A DNA stretch of 13,796 bases from Actinomycetes bacterium (GTDB taxonomy: Bacteria; Actinomycetota; Actinomycetes; Propionibacteriales; Propionibacteriaceae): the NCBI GenBank assembly GCA_009785885.1, contig WQUE01000108.1, forward strand, positions 1 through 13,796. Direction: 5' to 3'. Positions 6,663 to 13,077 of this stretch are shown here, piece by piece. The position numbers were made by a program, and so were the translations under genes. The notes under the pieces are model-generated. The model made no database searches and had not been told where the DNA came from. It saw only the letters and a list, made by a program, of their open reading frames with translations. How positions within the stretch are numbered: position 1 is the stretch's first letter; each line of letters opens with the position of its first letter.

Positions 6663-7511
6663 GTGTTCTCCTTCGTGCGGCCCCGTCTGGTGACGTTGGG
6701 CCAGGCCGACTGGCCGCGCCTGCGCGACCTGATCGACCCTGAGGTGCCCTTGAACATCTTCCTCGCCAGCCGGGTGGCCCAGTTCGGCCTCGACCCGGCG
6801 CGGCTGGGATGCGCCGTGCTGGGTTTCGAGCGACGGGGCCGGCTGGTCGCCGCGTTGCACTGCGGCGCCAACCTGTTCCTCCTCGGCGACGACGAGGAGG
6901 CGATGGACGCTTTCGTGGACCAGTTGGGCCCGCGCATCCACACGCAGTCGGTCGTCGGGCCCGCCGGGGTGATCCCCGAGTTCCACCGTCGGCTCGTGCG
7001 CCGCTGGGGCGGCAGCTGGGGTTCCCCGCGGAGCGTGCGTGAACATCAACCCATCATGGTTCTCGACGGCAATCCCCTTGTGGCACCTGACATGCGCGTA
7101 CACCCCATCACCCTGGAGGAGGCCGATCCGTACTTCCAGGCCGCCGTCTCGATGTACACCGAAGAGGTCGGGGGCAGTCCCCTGGACGCCACGAACAGTT
7201 ACCGGTTCTACATCCACTCGCTGATCCGCAGCCATCGGGCCTTCGGCGCGGTCACGGACGGTCACGCGTGGTTCAAGGCCGACATCGGCAGCACGTACGG
7301 ACGGTACTGCCAGGTCCAGGGGGTGTGGCTCGCGCCGGCCCTCCGGGGACGGGGACTGGCCGAGCCGGCCATGGCCCAGGCGGTCGTGCTGGCGCGCCGG
7401 TCGTGGCCCGTCGTCACCTTGTACGTGAACGACTACAACGTGCGGGCCGTGCGCGTGTACCTGCGGCTCGGTTTCACCATCGTGGGCGAGTTGGCCACCA
7501 TCCTGTTCTGA
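6663..7511 (+). CDS. DUF4081 / GNAT-family N-acetyltransferase
   Basis: A 282-residue protein with two parts. Residues about 5-110 match the DUF4081 domain found N-terminal to GNAT domains in actinobacteria (PLNIFLASRV near 29-38, then two short strands and a helix). Residues about 145-282 are a GNAT acetyltransferase: QVQGVWLAPALRGRGLAEPAM (about 217-237) holds the acetyl-CoA loop R-G-R-G-L-A (228-233), and YLRLGF (266-271) is the usual C-terminal helix/strand. The GTG at 6663 is preferred over upstream in-frame codons because it follows the ispG stop, agrees with the hexamer spacing and begins where family similarity starts. Rv2867c, next to gcpE in M. tuberculosis, has the same architecture. 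The substrate is not known to me and the link with isoprenoid synthesis is only genomic. Confidence 0.88.
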   Translation: MFSFVRPRLVTLGQADWPRLRDLIDPEVPLNIFLASRVAQFGLDPARLGCAVLGFERRGRLVAALHCGANLFLLGDDEEAMDAFVDQLGPRIHTQSVVGPAGVIPEFHRRLVRRWGGSWGSPRSVREHQPIMVLDGNPLVAPDMRVHPITLEEADPYFQAAVSMYTEEVGGSPLDATNSYRFYIHSLIRSHRAFGAVTDGHAWFKADIGSTYGRYCQVQGVWLAPALRGRGLAEPAMAQAVVLARRSWPVVTLYVNDYNVRAVRVYLRLGFTIVGELATILF

Positions 7512-7526
7512 CGAGATTCGGCACGT

Positions 7527-7532
7527 TAGGGT
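7527..7532 (+). promoter_or_regulatory. -10-like hexamer TAGGGT, leaderless GTG start of the MFS gene
   Basis: TAGGGT is followed by GGACGT and GTG at 7539, a 6-nt gap. There is no Shine-Dalgarno sequence between the previous stop (7509-7511) and the GTG. TTAGGGTGG is an exact 9-base match to the site before the glycerophosphotransferase gene. Confidence 0.6.
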
Positions 7533-7538
7533 GGACGT

Positions 7539-8864
7539 GTGGCCCGGCTCCTGGCAGACATCACCCCCCTGCGCCGGTCGCCGGAGTTCCGGCGACTGTG
7601 GTGGGGACTCGGGCTGGCCAGCATCGGCACCCAGCTGACGGCCACCGCGGTCGGCCTCGAGGTGTACGACATCACGCGTTCGACCTTGTCCGTCGGCATC
7701 ATCGGGGCGGTCGGCCTGGTGCCGACCGTCGTGTTCGGTCTGTACGGCGGCGCGCTCGCCGACGCGCACGACCGACGCCTGGTCGCCCTGGTCGCCTCGG
7801 TCGTGATGTGGGTCGCCACGCTCGGGCTCGTCGCCCAGGCCGTGTTCGACCTCCGCCGGGTCTGGGTCCTGTACCTGCTCGTGGCGATCCAGGCCGGGGC
7901 GTCGTCCGTGAACGGTCCCGCCCGCTCGGCGATCATTCCCCGGCTCGTGTCCCTCGACCAGCTGCCCGCGGCGAACGCGCTGAACATGGTCACGATGACG
8001 CTGTCGTCGCTCGCCGGTCCGATGGTCGGCGCCACGCTCGTGGCGCTCATCGGGTACCCGCGGACGTACCTCGTCGACGCGGTCGCGTTCACGTTCGCCC
8101 TCTATGCCATCTTGAGGCTGCCGCCGATCCGTCCCGTGGCGGCCGAGGAGGTCGCACCGGTGGTCGTGCGGCCGTGGGTGCGCGCCGCCTGGGCCAGCGC
8201 CCGGACCCACACGGCGGCGGTGGTCGACGGGTTCCGCTTCCTGGCGGGCCGGCGCAACCTGCTGATGACGTTCCTGTCGGACATGTCGGCGATGATCTTC
8301 GCGTTCCCGCGGGCGACGTTCCCGGCGGCCGCGGCGGTGATCCTCGGTGGGGGGACGAGCGTGGCCGGCGCGTTGGCGAGCGCGCTCGCCGTCGGATCGC
8401 TGTTCGCGACGGTGCTGTCCGGACCCCTGATGCGGCTCCGGCACCAGGGCCGGGCGGTGTCGGTGTCGGTGGGGGCCTGGGGGTTCTTCGTGGCGTGCGC
8501 CGGCGGGGCCTATCTCCTGGGCGGCCGCACGTCCCCGTCCCACGTGCTGTGGCCGGCCCTGATCGCCGCGATGGTGGCGTTCGCGCTTGCCGGGGCCGCG
8601 GACGCGGTCTCGGCGGTGTTCCGCGGCACGATCCTGCTGGCGGCCACGCCCGACGCGCTGCGCGGACGGCTGCAGGGCGTGTTCACCGTGGTCGTCGCCG
8701 GCGGACCGCGGCTCGGCGACGTGTTCGTCGGCGCGACGTCGAGCGCCGTCGGCGAGGGGTGGGCCCTCGTGATCGGCGGGGCGATCTGTCTGATCGCGAT
8801 CGCGGCCCTGTCGCGCTGGCACCGGGGCTTCCTGGCCTACGACTCCCACCACCCCGTGGCCTGA
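7539..8864 (+). CDS. MFS transporter, EntS-like exporter subgroup
   Basis: A 441-residue polytopic membrane protein with roughly 10-12 hydrophobic segments. GGALADAHDRR (70-80) matches the major-facilitator motif A loop between helices 2 and 3. NGPARSAIIPRLV (125-137), followed by a helix starting LPAANALN (142-149), is typical of the MFS_3 group that includes the enterobactin exporter EntS. A basic hydrophilic loop at about 198-230 divides the two six-helix halves. These proteins export small molecules by proton antiport; the substrate cannot be read here. The GTG start is supported by the hexamer 6 nt upstream and by the sequence beginning directly with the short amphipathic lead-in usual in the group. 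No siderophore or antibiotic genes are nearby, so EntS similarity should not be taken as function. Confidence 0.88.
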   Translation: MARLLADITPLRRSPEFRRLWWGLGLASIGTQLTATAVGLEVYDITRSTLSVGIIGAVGLVPTVVFGLYGGALADAHDRRLVALVASVVMWVATLGLVAQAVFDLRRVWVLYLLVAIQAGASSVNGPARSAIIPRLVSLDQLPAANALNMVTMTLSSLAGPMVGATLVALIGYPRTYLVDAVAFTFALYAILRLPPIRPVAAEEVAPVVVRPWVRAAWASARTHTAAVVDGFRFLAGRRNLLMTFLSDMSAMIFAFPRATFPAAAAVILGGGTSVAGALASALAVGSLFATVLSGPLMRLRHQGRAVSVSVGAWGFFVACAGGAYLLGGRTSPSHVLWPALIAAMVAFALAGAADAVSAVFRGTILLAATPDALRGRLQGVFTVVVAGGPRLGDVFVGATSSAVGEGWALVIGGAICLIAIAALSRWHRGFLAYDSHHPVA

Positions 8865-8993
8865 CCTCCGACGACCCCGTCCACCACCTCGCTCCACCCT
8901 GCCCCGGGGACTCACCCGACGTCCGACCCGAGGGCGTGTCCGCACCGTGCCGTGGAGCGACACGCGCGGGTTGTCGTGGCGGTGTGGATACCA
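8865..8993 (+). other. Non-coding part of the intergenic region upstream of mraZ
   Basis: The bases between the MFS stop and the mraZ operator hold no credible gene. GCGTGTC (8934-8940) and GACACGC (8959-8965) form a 7-bp inverted repeat with an 18-nt loop and no T-run, so it is a poor terminator. TTGTCG (8971-8976) resembles a -35 but is 24 nt from the best -10 (9001-9006), which is too far. I see no clear terminator for the MFS gene. Confidence 0.4.
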
Positions 8994-9040
8994 AGTGGTG
9001 TACGGTGGAGCAAAGTGGAGCGTCGGGGAAGGGGGTGGTG
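8994..9040 (+). promoter_or_regulatory. Probable MraZ operator: 10-bp-phased RGTGG repeats
   Basis: AGTGGTG (8994), GGTGGAG (9004), AGTGGAG (9014) and GGTGGTG (9034) lie at exact multiples of 10 bp, with a degenerate copy CGGGGAA at 9024. MraZ is known to bind direct TGGGN/GTGG-type repeats spaced one helical turn apart upstream of its own gene and to repress the cluster. The array ends 6 nt before the mraZ ATG and covers the candidate -10, as expected for autorepression. Confidence 0.7.
9001..9006 (+). promoter_or_regulatory. Candidate -10 hexamer (TACGGT) of the mraZ/dcw promoter
   Basis: TACGGT preceded by TG fits TANNNT and would start transcription near 9013, inside the GTGG repeat array. 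The leader would be about 34 nt. A purine-rich AAGGGGG at 9029-9035, 11 nt before the ATG, may be the ribosome binding site. There is no well-spaced -35. Confidence 0.4.
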
Positions 9041-9046
9041 CGAGCC

Positions 9047-9496
9047 ATGTTCACGAGCACGTACACCCCCAAGATCGACGAGAAGGGGCGGTTCTTCCTC
9101 CCGGCCAAGTACCGCGAACAGCTGGCGAAGGGCCTGATCATCGCGCCGTTCCACGATGAATGCCTCGCCATCTACCCGATCGCCACGTTCCAGGCGAAGG
9201 CCGAACGGATCGCCGCGATGCCCGACAGCGTCTCCAAGGTTCGCGAGTTCCAGCGGCAGATGGCCGGCGACGCCTGCGACGAGGTGCCCGACAAGCAGGG
9301 ACGCGTGCACATCCCGGGCTACCTGCGCGAGTACGCGCACCTGTCCGGCCAGATCGTCGTCCGGGGCGTGATCGACCGGATCGAGCTGTGGGATCCGAAG
9401 CGGTGGGAGGCGCACAGCGCCGCGCAGCGCCAGGCGTACTCGACGATGGACGCCGAAATCTGGCCCGAGCGCGAGCCCGGGCCGGCGCGCGGCTGA
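9047..9496 (+). CDS. mraZ: Transcriptional regulator MraZ
   Basis: A 149-residue DNA-binding protein, first gene of the division and cell wall cluster. It contains the two tandem AbrB-like repeats diagnostic of MraZ: DEKGRFFLPAKYRE (11-24) and DKQGRVHIPGYLREYA (82-97), each with the conserved D-x-x-G-R core that contacts DNA when the protein forms its ring-shaped multimer. GVIDRIELWDPKRWE (107-121) is also characteristic. Length is typical. MraZ in E. coli binds repeats upstream of its own gene and represses the cluster; a matching 10-bp-phased array lies directly upstream here. The ATG at 9047 is chosen because family similarity starts at MFTSTY. rsmH follows after 73 bp. Confidence 0.97.
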   Translation: MFTSTYTPKIDEKGRFFLPAKYREQLAKGLIIAPFHDECLAIYPIATFQAKAERIAAMPDSVSKVREFQRQMAGDACDEVPDKQGRVHIPGYLREYAHLSGQIVVRGVIDRIELWDPKRWEAHSAAQRQAYSTMDAEIWPEREPGPARG

Positions 9497-9569
9497 CAAC
9501 ACGATTCCCGGCGGCGCCCACGCGCGTGTCCGGGACGGGGCGGACCACAACAGGGACGGAGGTGGGGTG

Positions 9570-10568
9570 ATGGCAGACCCGGCGACGGCCGAGCGCGCGC
9601 GCGAGTCGGCGCCGCCCGTCCACACCCCCGTCATGGCGACGCGCATCGTCGAACTCTTGGCTCCCGCGCTGGCGCACGACGGCGCCGTGCTCGTCGACGG
9701 CACGCTCGGCCTGGCCGGACATGCCGCCGCACTGCTGCACGCCTGCCCGGCGGCCCGGCTCGTCGGGATCGACCGGGACGGGGAGGCGCTCGCCCGCGCC
9801 GGCGCCCGTCTCTCCGACTTCGGCACGCGGTGCCACCTCGTCCGGACGCGATTCGACGGGCTCGACGACGCGCTCGACGAGCTGGGCGTCGGCCGCGTGG
9901 ACGCCGTCCTGCTCGACCTCGGGCTGTCCAGCCTCCAGATCGACGAGCGGAACCGCGGCTTCGCGTACGCCCTCGACGCGCCGCTCGACATGCGCATGGA
10001 CACGCGGCAGGCCCTCGACGCCGCCCATGTCGTGAACACGTACGACGCCGCGGCGCTGCGCCGCGTGTTCCGCGACTACGGCGAGGAACCGGGAGCCGCC
10101 CGCTACGCGTCCGCCATCGTGTCCGCGCGCGTGAACCGGCGGATCGAGACGTCGGCCGACCTCGTCGGCATCATCGCGGCGGCCACCCCCGCGGCCGTGC
10201 GCTACGGGACGCACCGCGGCCACCCGGCGAAGCGCGTCTTCCAGGCGCTGCGCATCGAGGTGAACGACGAACTGGCGGCGCTGCGAGACGCGCTGCCGCG
10301 GGCGCTCGACCGGCTCGCCCCGGGCGGTCGGATGGCGGTGCTCAGCTATCACTCGCTGGAGGATCGCCTGGTCAAGCGGGCATTCGCCCAAGCGTGCACG
10401 GACCGGGTGCCCCGGGGGCTTCCCAGCGTCCCCGCCGGTCTCGAAGCCCGGTTCACCCCCTTGACGCGGGGGGCCGAGCGGCCCGATCCCGCGGAGGTCG
10501 GCGCGAACCCGCGCGCGGCCTCCGCCCGGCTACGCGCCGTCATGCGGCGTCAGGAGGTTGAACCATGA
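9570..10568 (+). CDS. rsmH: 16S rRNA (cytosine(1402)-N4)-methyltransferase
   Basis: RsmH (MraW) methylates N4 of C1402 in the ribosomal decoding site using S-adenosylmethionine. The 332-residue protein has all family landmarks: HTPVM near the N-terminus, the SAM-binding strand DGTLGLAGHA, a GIDRDGEAL segment, DLGLSSLQID, GFAYALDAPLDMRMD, RVFQALRIEVNDEL, SYHSLEDRLVK and the C-terminal NPRAASARLRA. The family often reads DLGVSS; here it is DLGLSS, a conservative change. ATG 9570 is preferred over GTG 9567 because GGAGG (9558-9562) then sits 7 nt away. Its stop overlaps the ftsL start by 4 bp (ATGA), suggesting coupled translation. Confidence 0.96.
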   Translation: MADPATAERARESAPPVHTPVMATRIVELLAPALAHDGAVLVDGTLGLAGHAAALLHACPAARLVGIDRDGEALARAGARLSDFGTRCHLVRTRFDGLDDALDELGVGRVDAVLLDLGLSSLQIDERNRGFAYALDAPLDMRMDTRQALDAAHVVNTYDAAALRRVFRDYGEEPGAARYASAIVSARVNRRIETSADLVGIIAAATPAAVRYGTHRGHPAKRVFQALRIEVNDELAALRDALPRALDRLAPGGRMAVLSYHSLEDRLVKRAFAQACTDRVPRGLPSVPAGLEARFTPLTRGAERPDPAEVGANPRAASARLRAVMRRQEVEP

Positions 10569-11230
10569 GCGCGCTTCCGATCAGCCTGCCCGCGCCGGCC
10601 GCACCTGGACCGGTGCGCCTCCAGCGGATCACGAACCAGCCGCACCGCCTGGCCCGCATCCCATTCCTCATCATGCTGTCGGTCATGCTGCTCGGCGGCA
10701 TGGTCGGGGTGCTGGTGCTCACGACGATGATCCAGTCCCAGGCGCAGGCGCTCCGCACCTACCAGACCCGGGCGACCGCCCTCGGCAACGAGCAGGCCGC
10801 CCTGGCCGTCGAGGTCGCCCAGCTGCGCTCGCCGACGCACCTGATCCAGGCGGCCAGCGCGATCGGCCTGAGGCCGAATCCGGCGCCGGGAGTCCTCAGC
10901 CTCGTGGACGGCACGGTGAGCGGCGTGCCCGCCCCCGTCCCCGCCGACGCGCTGCCCAACCAGGTGTGGTCCGGCCCCGTGACCCGCACGTCCCCGCCAC
11001 CGATCAAGCTCATGCCGGTTCCGGGTGCCGTCGCGGCGTCCGCGCCCGTCGCGGACGGCGGTGCGGTGGCCGCCGACCAGCCTGCGCCCGCCGAGCCCGC
11101 GACGACCGACCAGCCGGCCGCCGCACCGTCGGTGGACGCAACGGCTCCGGCAGAGCCGGCCGGCGATCAACCGGTGCCACCAGCCGACGGCACGGATGCG
11201 GCCGCCGCCGACGCGGGAGCCCAGCCGTGA
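10565..11230 (+). CDS. ftsL: Cell division protein FtsL-like, with acidic Ala/Pro-rich tail
   Basis: A 221-residue bitopic membrane protein in the exact ftsL position between rsmH and ftsI. Residues 1-32 are a basic, Pro-rich cytoplasmic tail; 33-56 are one transmembrane helix; 57-90 are a short heptad-like extracytoplasmic segment (QSQAQALRTYQTRATALG); and 88-116 carry the FtsL/DivIC-type ending SPTHLIQAASAIGL then VLSLVDG. In the divisome FtsL pairs with FtsB/DivIC and FtsQ and activates FtsW/FtsI. Residues about 117-221 go beyond the conserved part: they are Ala/Pro-rich, with no Lys, Arg or His after Lys148 and about ten Asp/Glu. AGGAGG (10552-10557) lies 7 nt before the ATG. Sequence conservation of FtsL is weak, so position carries much of the call. 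Confidence 0.85.
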   Translation: MSALPISLPAPAAPGPVRLQRITNQPHRLARIPFLIMLSVMLLGGMVGVLVLTTMIQSQAQALRTYQTRATALGNEQAALAVEVAQLRSPTHLIQAASAIGLRPNPAPGVLSLVDGTVSGVPAPVPADALPNQVWSGPVTRTSPPPIKLMPVPGAVAASAPVADGGAVAADQPAPAEPATTDQPAAAPSVDATAPAEPAGDQPVPPADGTDAAAADAGAQP

Positions 11231-13077
11231 GCGGCCCGTTCGGTGCGCGCGCCCACCGCCAGGTCGTGGTGCCGACCCGGACGCGTATCCGGGCGTTCCT
11301 GGTTGTCATGGCCCTGATCGCGAGCGTCGCCGTGGGCCGGGCGGTGCTGATTCAGGGGGTCGACGCGTCCGGTGCCGCCACGCAGGCCGCGGCCATGCTG
11401 TCGAACACGCGGACGCTGACCCCCATGCGGGGCACGATCTACGACCGCAGCAGCGTCGTGCTGGCCGAGACGACGCCGGCGGTGCGGCTCAGCTGCGATC
11501 CCGACGGGATCTCGCGCAACGGCTACGCCCGCGGCCAACACCTGAACGCCGCGCAACAGGCCAAGGCCGCCCGGGCCCCCCAGGCCCTCGCCGACATCCT
11601 CATGACATACCTGGGGGGGATGGCCAGCGACTACCTGCCGTACCTGACCAACACGGTGCGCAGCGACGGCAAACCGAACCAGTACGAGGTGATCGCCCAG
11701 AACGTGCCGACCTACACGTTCGCGAAGATCCAGGCCGACATGCTGGCCGGGGGCTGGTACGGGCTGTTCAGCGAGGACACCCCGATCCGCACCTACCCGG
11801 ACGGCACACTGGCCTCCAACCTGCTCGGCTTCGTCGGGGCCGACGGCCAGGGCCTCGACGGGTTCGAGTCGTACGCGAACGCCCACCTGACGGGCGTGCC
11901 CGGCAAGGAGAGCTACGAGTCCGGGGCGTACGGACGCATCCCGCTCGGCAATGGCACGATCACCCCGGCCGTGGACGGCACCTCGTACCACCTGACGCTC
12001 GACGCCGGGCTGCAGAAGGTCGCCGACCAGGAACTGGCGGCGGCGGTCACGTCGTCGGGCGCCGGCTGGGGCACGGCGATCGTGATGAACGTCAAGACGG
12101 GCGAGATCCTCGCGATGGCCACCGCGCCGACGTTCGACGCGAACAACTACGCGAAGTCCACCCCCACCCAGCAGCGGAACCGTCCGGTGACGGACACCTA
12201 CGAGCCGGGCTCGATCCAGAAGATCCTGACGATGGCCGCGCTGATCGACGCGGGGCTCGTCACCCCCGACACGGCGGTGGAGGTGCCGGCCCAGCTGTCG
12301 TCGGGCGGCTCGCTGATCACGGACGCCTGGCCGCACGGCACGCTCTACCTGACGGCGCGGGGAGTCCTGGCCCAGTCCAGCAACATCGGCACGGCCCTGT
12401 TGACGCGGCAGCTGGACAAGGGCGCTCTCGCCGGCTACCTGCGCTCGTTCGGCCTGGGTTCGCCGACCGGCGTCGAACTGCCCGGCGAGGGGCAGAGCAC
12501 GCTCGGCCTCGTGCCGGACGCGACGATGCCCGACTACCAGCGCGACCGCGTGGCGTTCGGCCAGTCGATTTCGGTCACCGCCGTGCAGGAGGCGGCAGCC
12601 GTCGCCGCGATCGTGAACGGTGGCGTGTACCACGCGCCGACGATCATCGCCTCCATCACGAACGCCCAGGGCGGGAACGTCCCCGTGACCCGGACGCCGC
12701 CCCACCGGGTCGTCAGCCCGGCGACCTCGGCGTCCGTGCTGAACATGATGGAGGCCGTCGTCCGGGCACCGGACTACGCCAAGGCGCGCTCGATCCCGGG
12801 GTACGAGGTCGCGGGCAAGTCGGGCACGGCGCAGCGCGTCGACCTGGCGACCGGCCGGTACACGGGCTACACGGCGTCGTTCCTCATGGTGGCGCCGGTG
12901 CAGGACCCGACGATCGAGGTGTATGTGGTGCTCGACCAGCCCGTGAACGGGCATTCGGGCTCGACCGTCGCGATGCCGCCCTGCAAGAACATCATGCAGG
13001 CCGCCCTGCCCCGCTACGGCATCCTGCCGAGCGCCGACATTCCCGCCTACACCGACCCGCTGACCTACCAGCCATGA
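11227..13077 (+). CDS. ftsI: Septal peptidoglycan transpeptidase, penicillin-binding protein FtsI
   Basis: A class B penicillin-binding protein of 616 residues that cross-links septal peptidoglycan with FtsW. Order: short cytoplasmic tail, transmembrane helix at about 22-43, pedestal/dimerisation domain (TPMRGTIYDRSS at 65-76 is the usual R-G-x-I-x-D-R entry; the domain runs to about 250), then the transpeptidase domain. The catalytic motifs are intact: Ser329-x-x-Lys332 (EPGSIQK), Ser384-Ser385-Asn386, and Lys531-Ser-Gly-Thr534. No PASTA repeat follows, and the protein ends about 80 residues after the KSGT motif. The GTG start at 11227 overlaps the ftsL stop as GTGA and has GGGAG (11215-11219) 7 nt upstream; the upstream frame is open but overlaps ftsL. 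It overlaps murE by 4 bp. Confidence 0.96.
   Translation: MSGPFGARAHRQVVVPTRTRIRAFLVVMALIASVAVGRAVLIQGVDASGAATQAAAMLSNTRTLTPMRGTIYDRSSVVLAETTPAVRLSCDPDGISRNGYARGQHLNAAQQAKAARAPQALADILMTYLGGMASDYLPYLTNTVRSDGKPNQYEVIAQNVPTYTFAKIQADMLAGGWYGLFSEDTPIRTYPDGTLASNLLGFVGADGQGLDGFESYANAHLTGVPGKESYESGAYGRIPLGNGTITPAVDGTSYHLTLDAGLQKVADQELAAAVTSSGAGWGTAIVMNVKTGEILAMATAPTFDANNYAKSTPTQQRNRPVTDTYEPGSIQKILTMAALIDAGLVTPDTAVEVPAQLSSGGSLITDAWPHGTLYLTARGVLAQSSNIGTALLTRQLDKGALAGYLRSFGLGSPTGVELPGEGQSTLGLVPDATMPDYQRDRVAFGQSISVTAVQEAAAVAAIVNGGVYHAPTIIASITNAQGGNVPVTRTPPHRVVSPATSASVLNMMEAVVRAPDYAKARSIPGYEVAGKSGTAQRVDLATGRYTGYTASFLMVAPVQDPTIEVYVVLDQPVNGHSGSTVAMPPCKNIMQAALPRYGILPSADIPAYTDPLTYQP

Noticed and set aside
6453..8963. 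Long open frame on the minus strand opposite ispG, the acetyltransferase and the MFS gene
   Set aside because: Its product is Arg/His/Gln/Gly-rich without domains, and it spans several well-supported plus-strand genes. It is the mirror of high-GC codon bias. Similar antisense frames at 2973-5261, 1140-2708 and 11167-12954 are rejected for the same reason.
8934..8965. Inverted repeat GCGTGTC/GACACGC as a terminator of the MFS gene
   Set aside because: Only 7 bp with an 18-nt loop and no T-run; such pairs are frequent by chance in high-GC sequence.
9567..9569. GTG start for rsmH
   Set aside because: It gives only 4 nt from GGAGG; ATG 9570 gives 7 nt. The difference is one residue.
10558..11226. 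Upstream extension of the ftsI frame across ftsL
   Set aside because: It would overlap ftsL completely. The GTG at 11227 has a ribosome binding site and places the transmembrane helix at the normal distance from the N-terminus.
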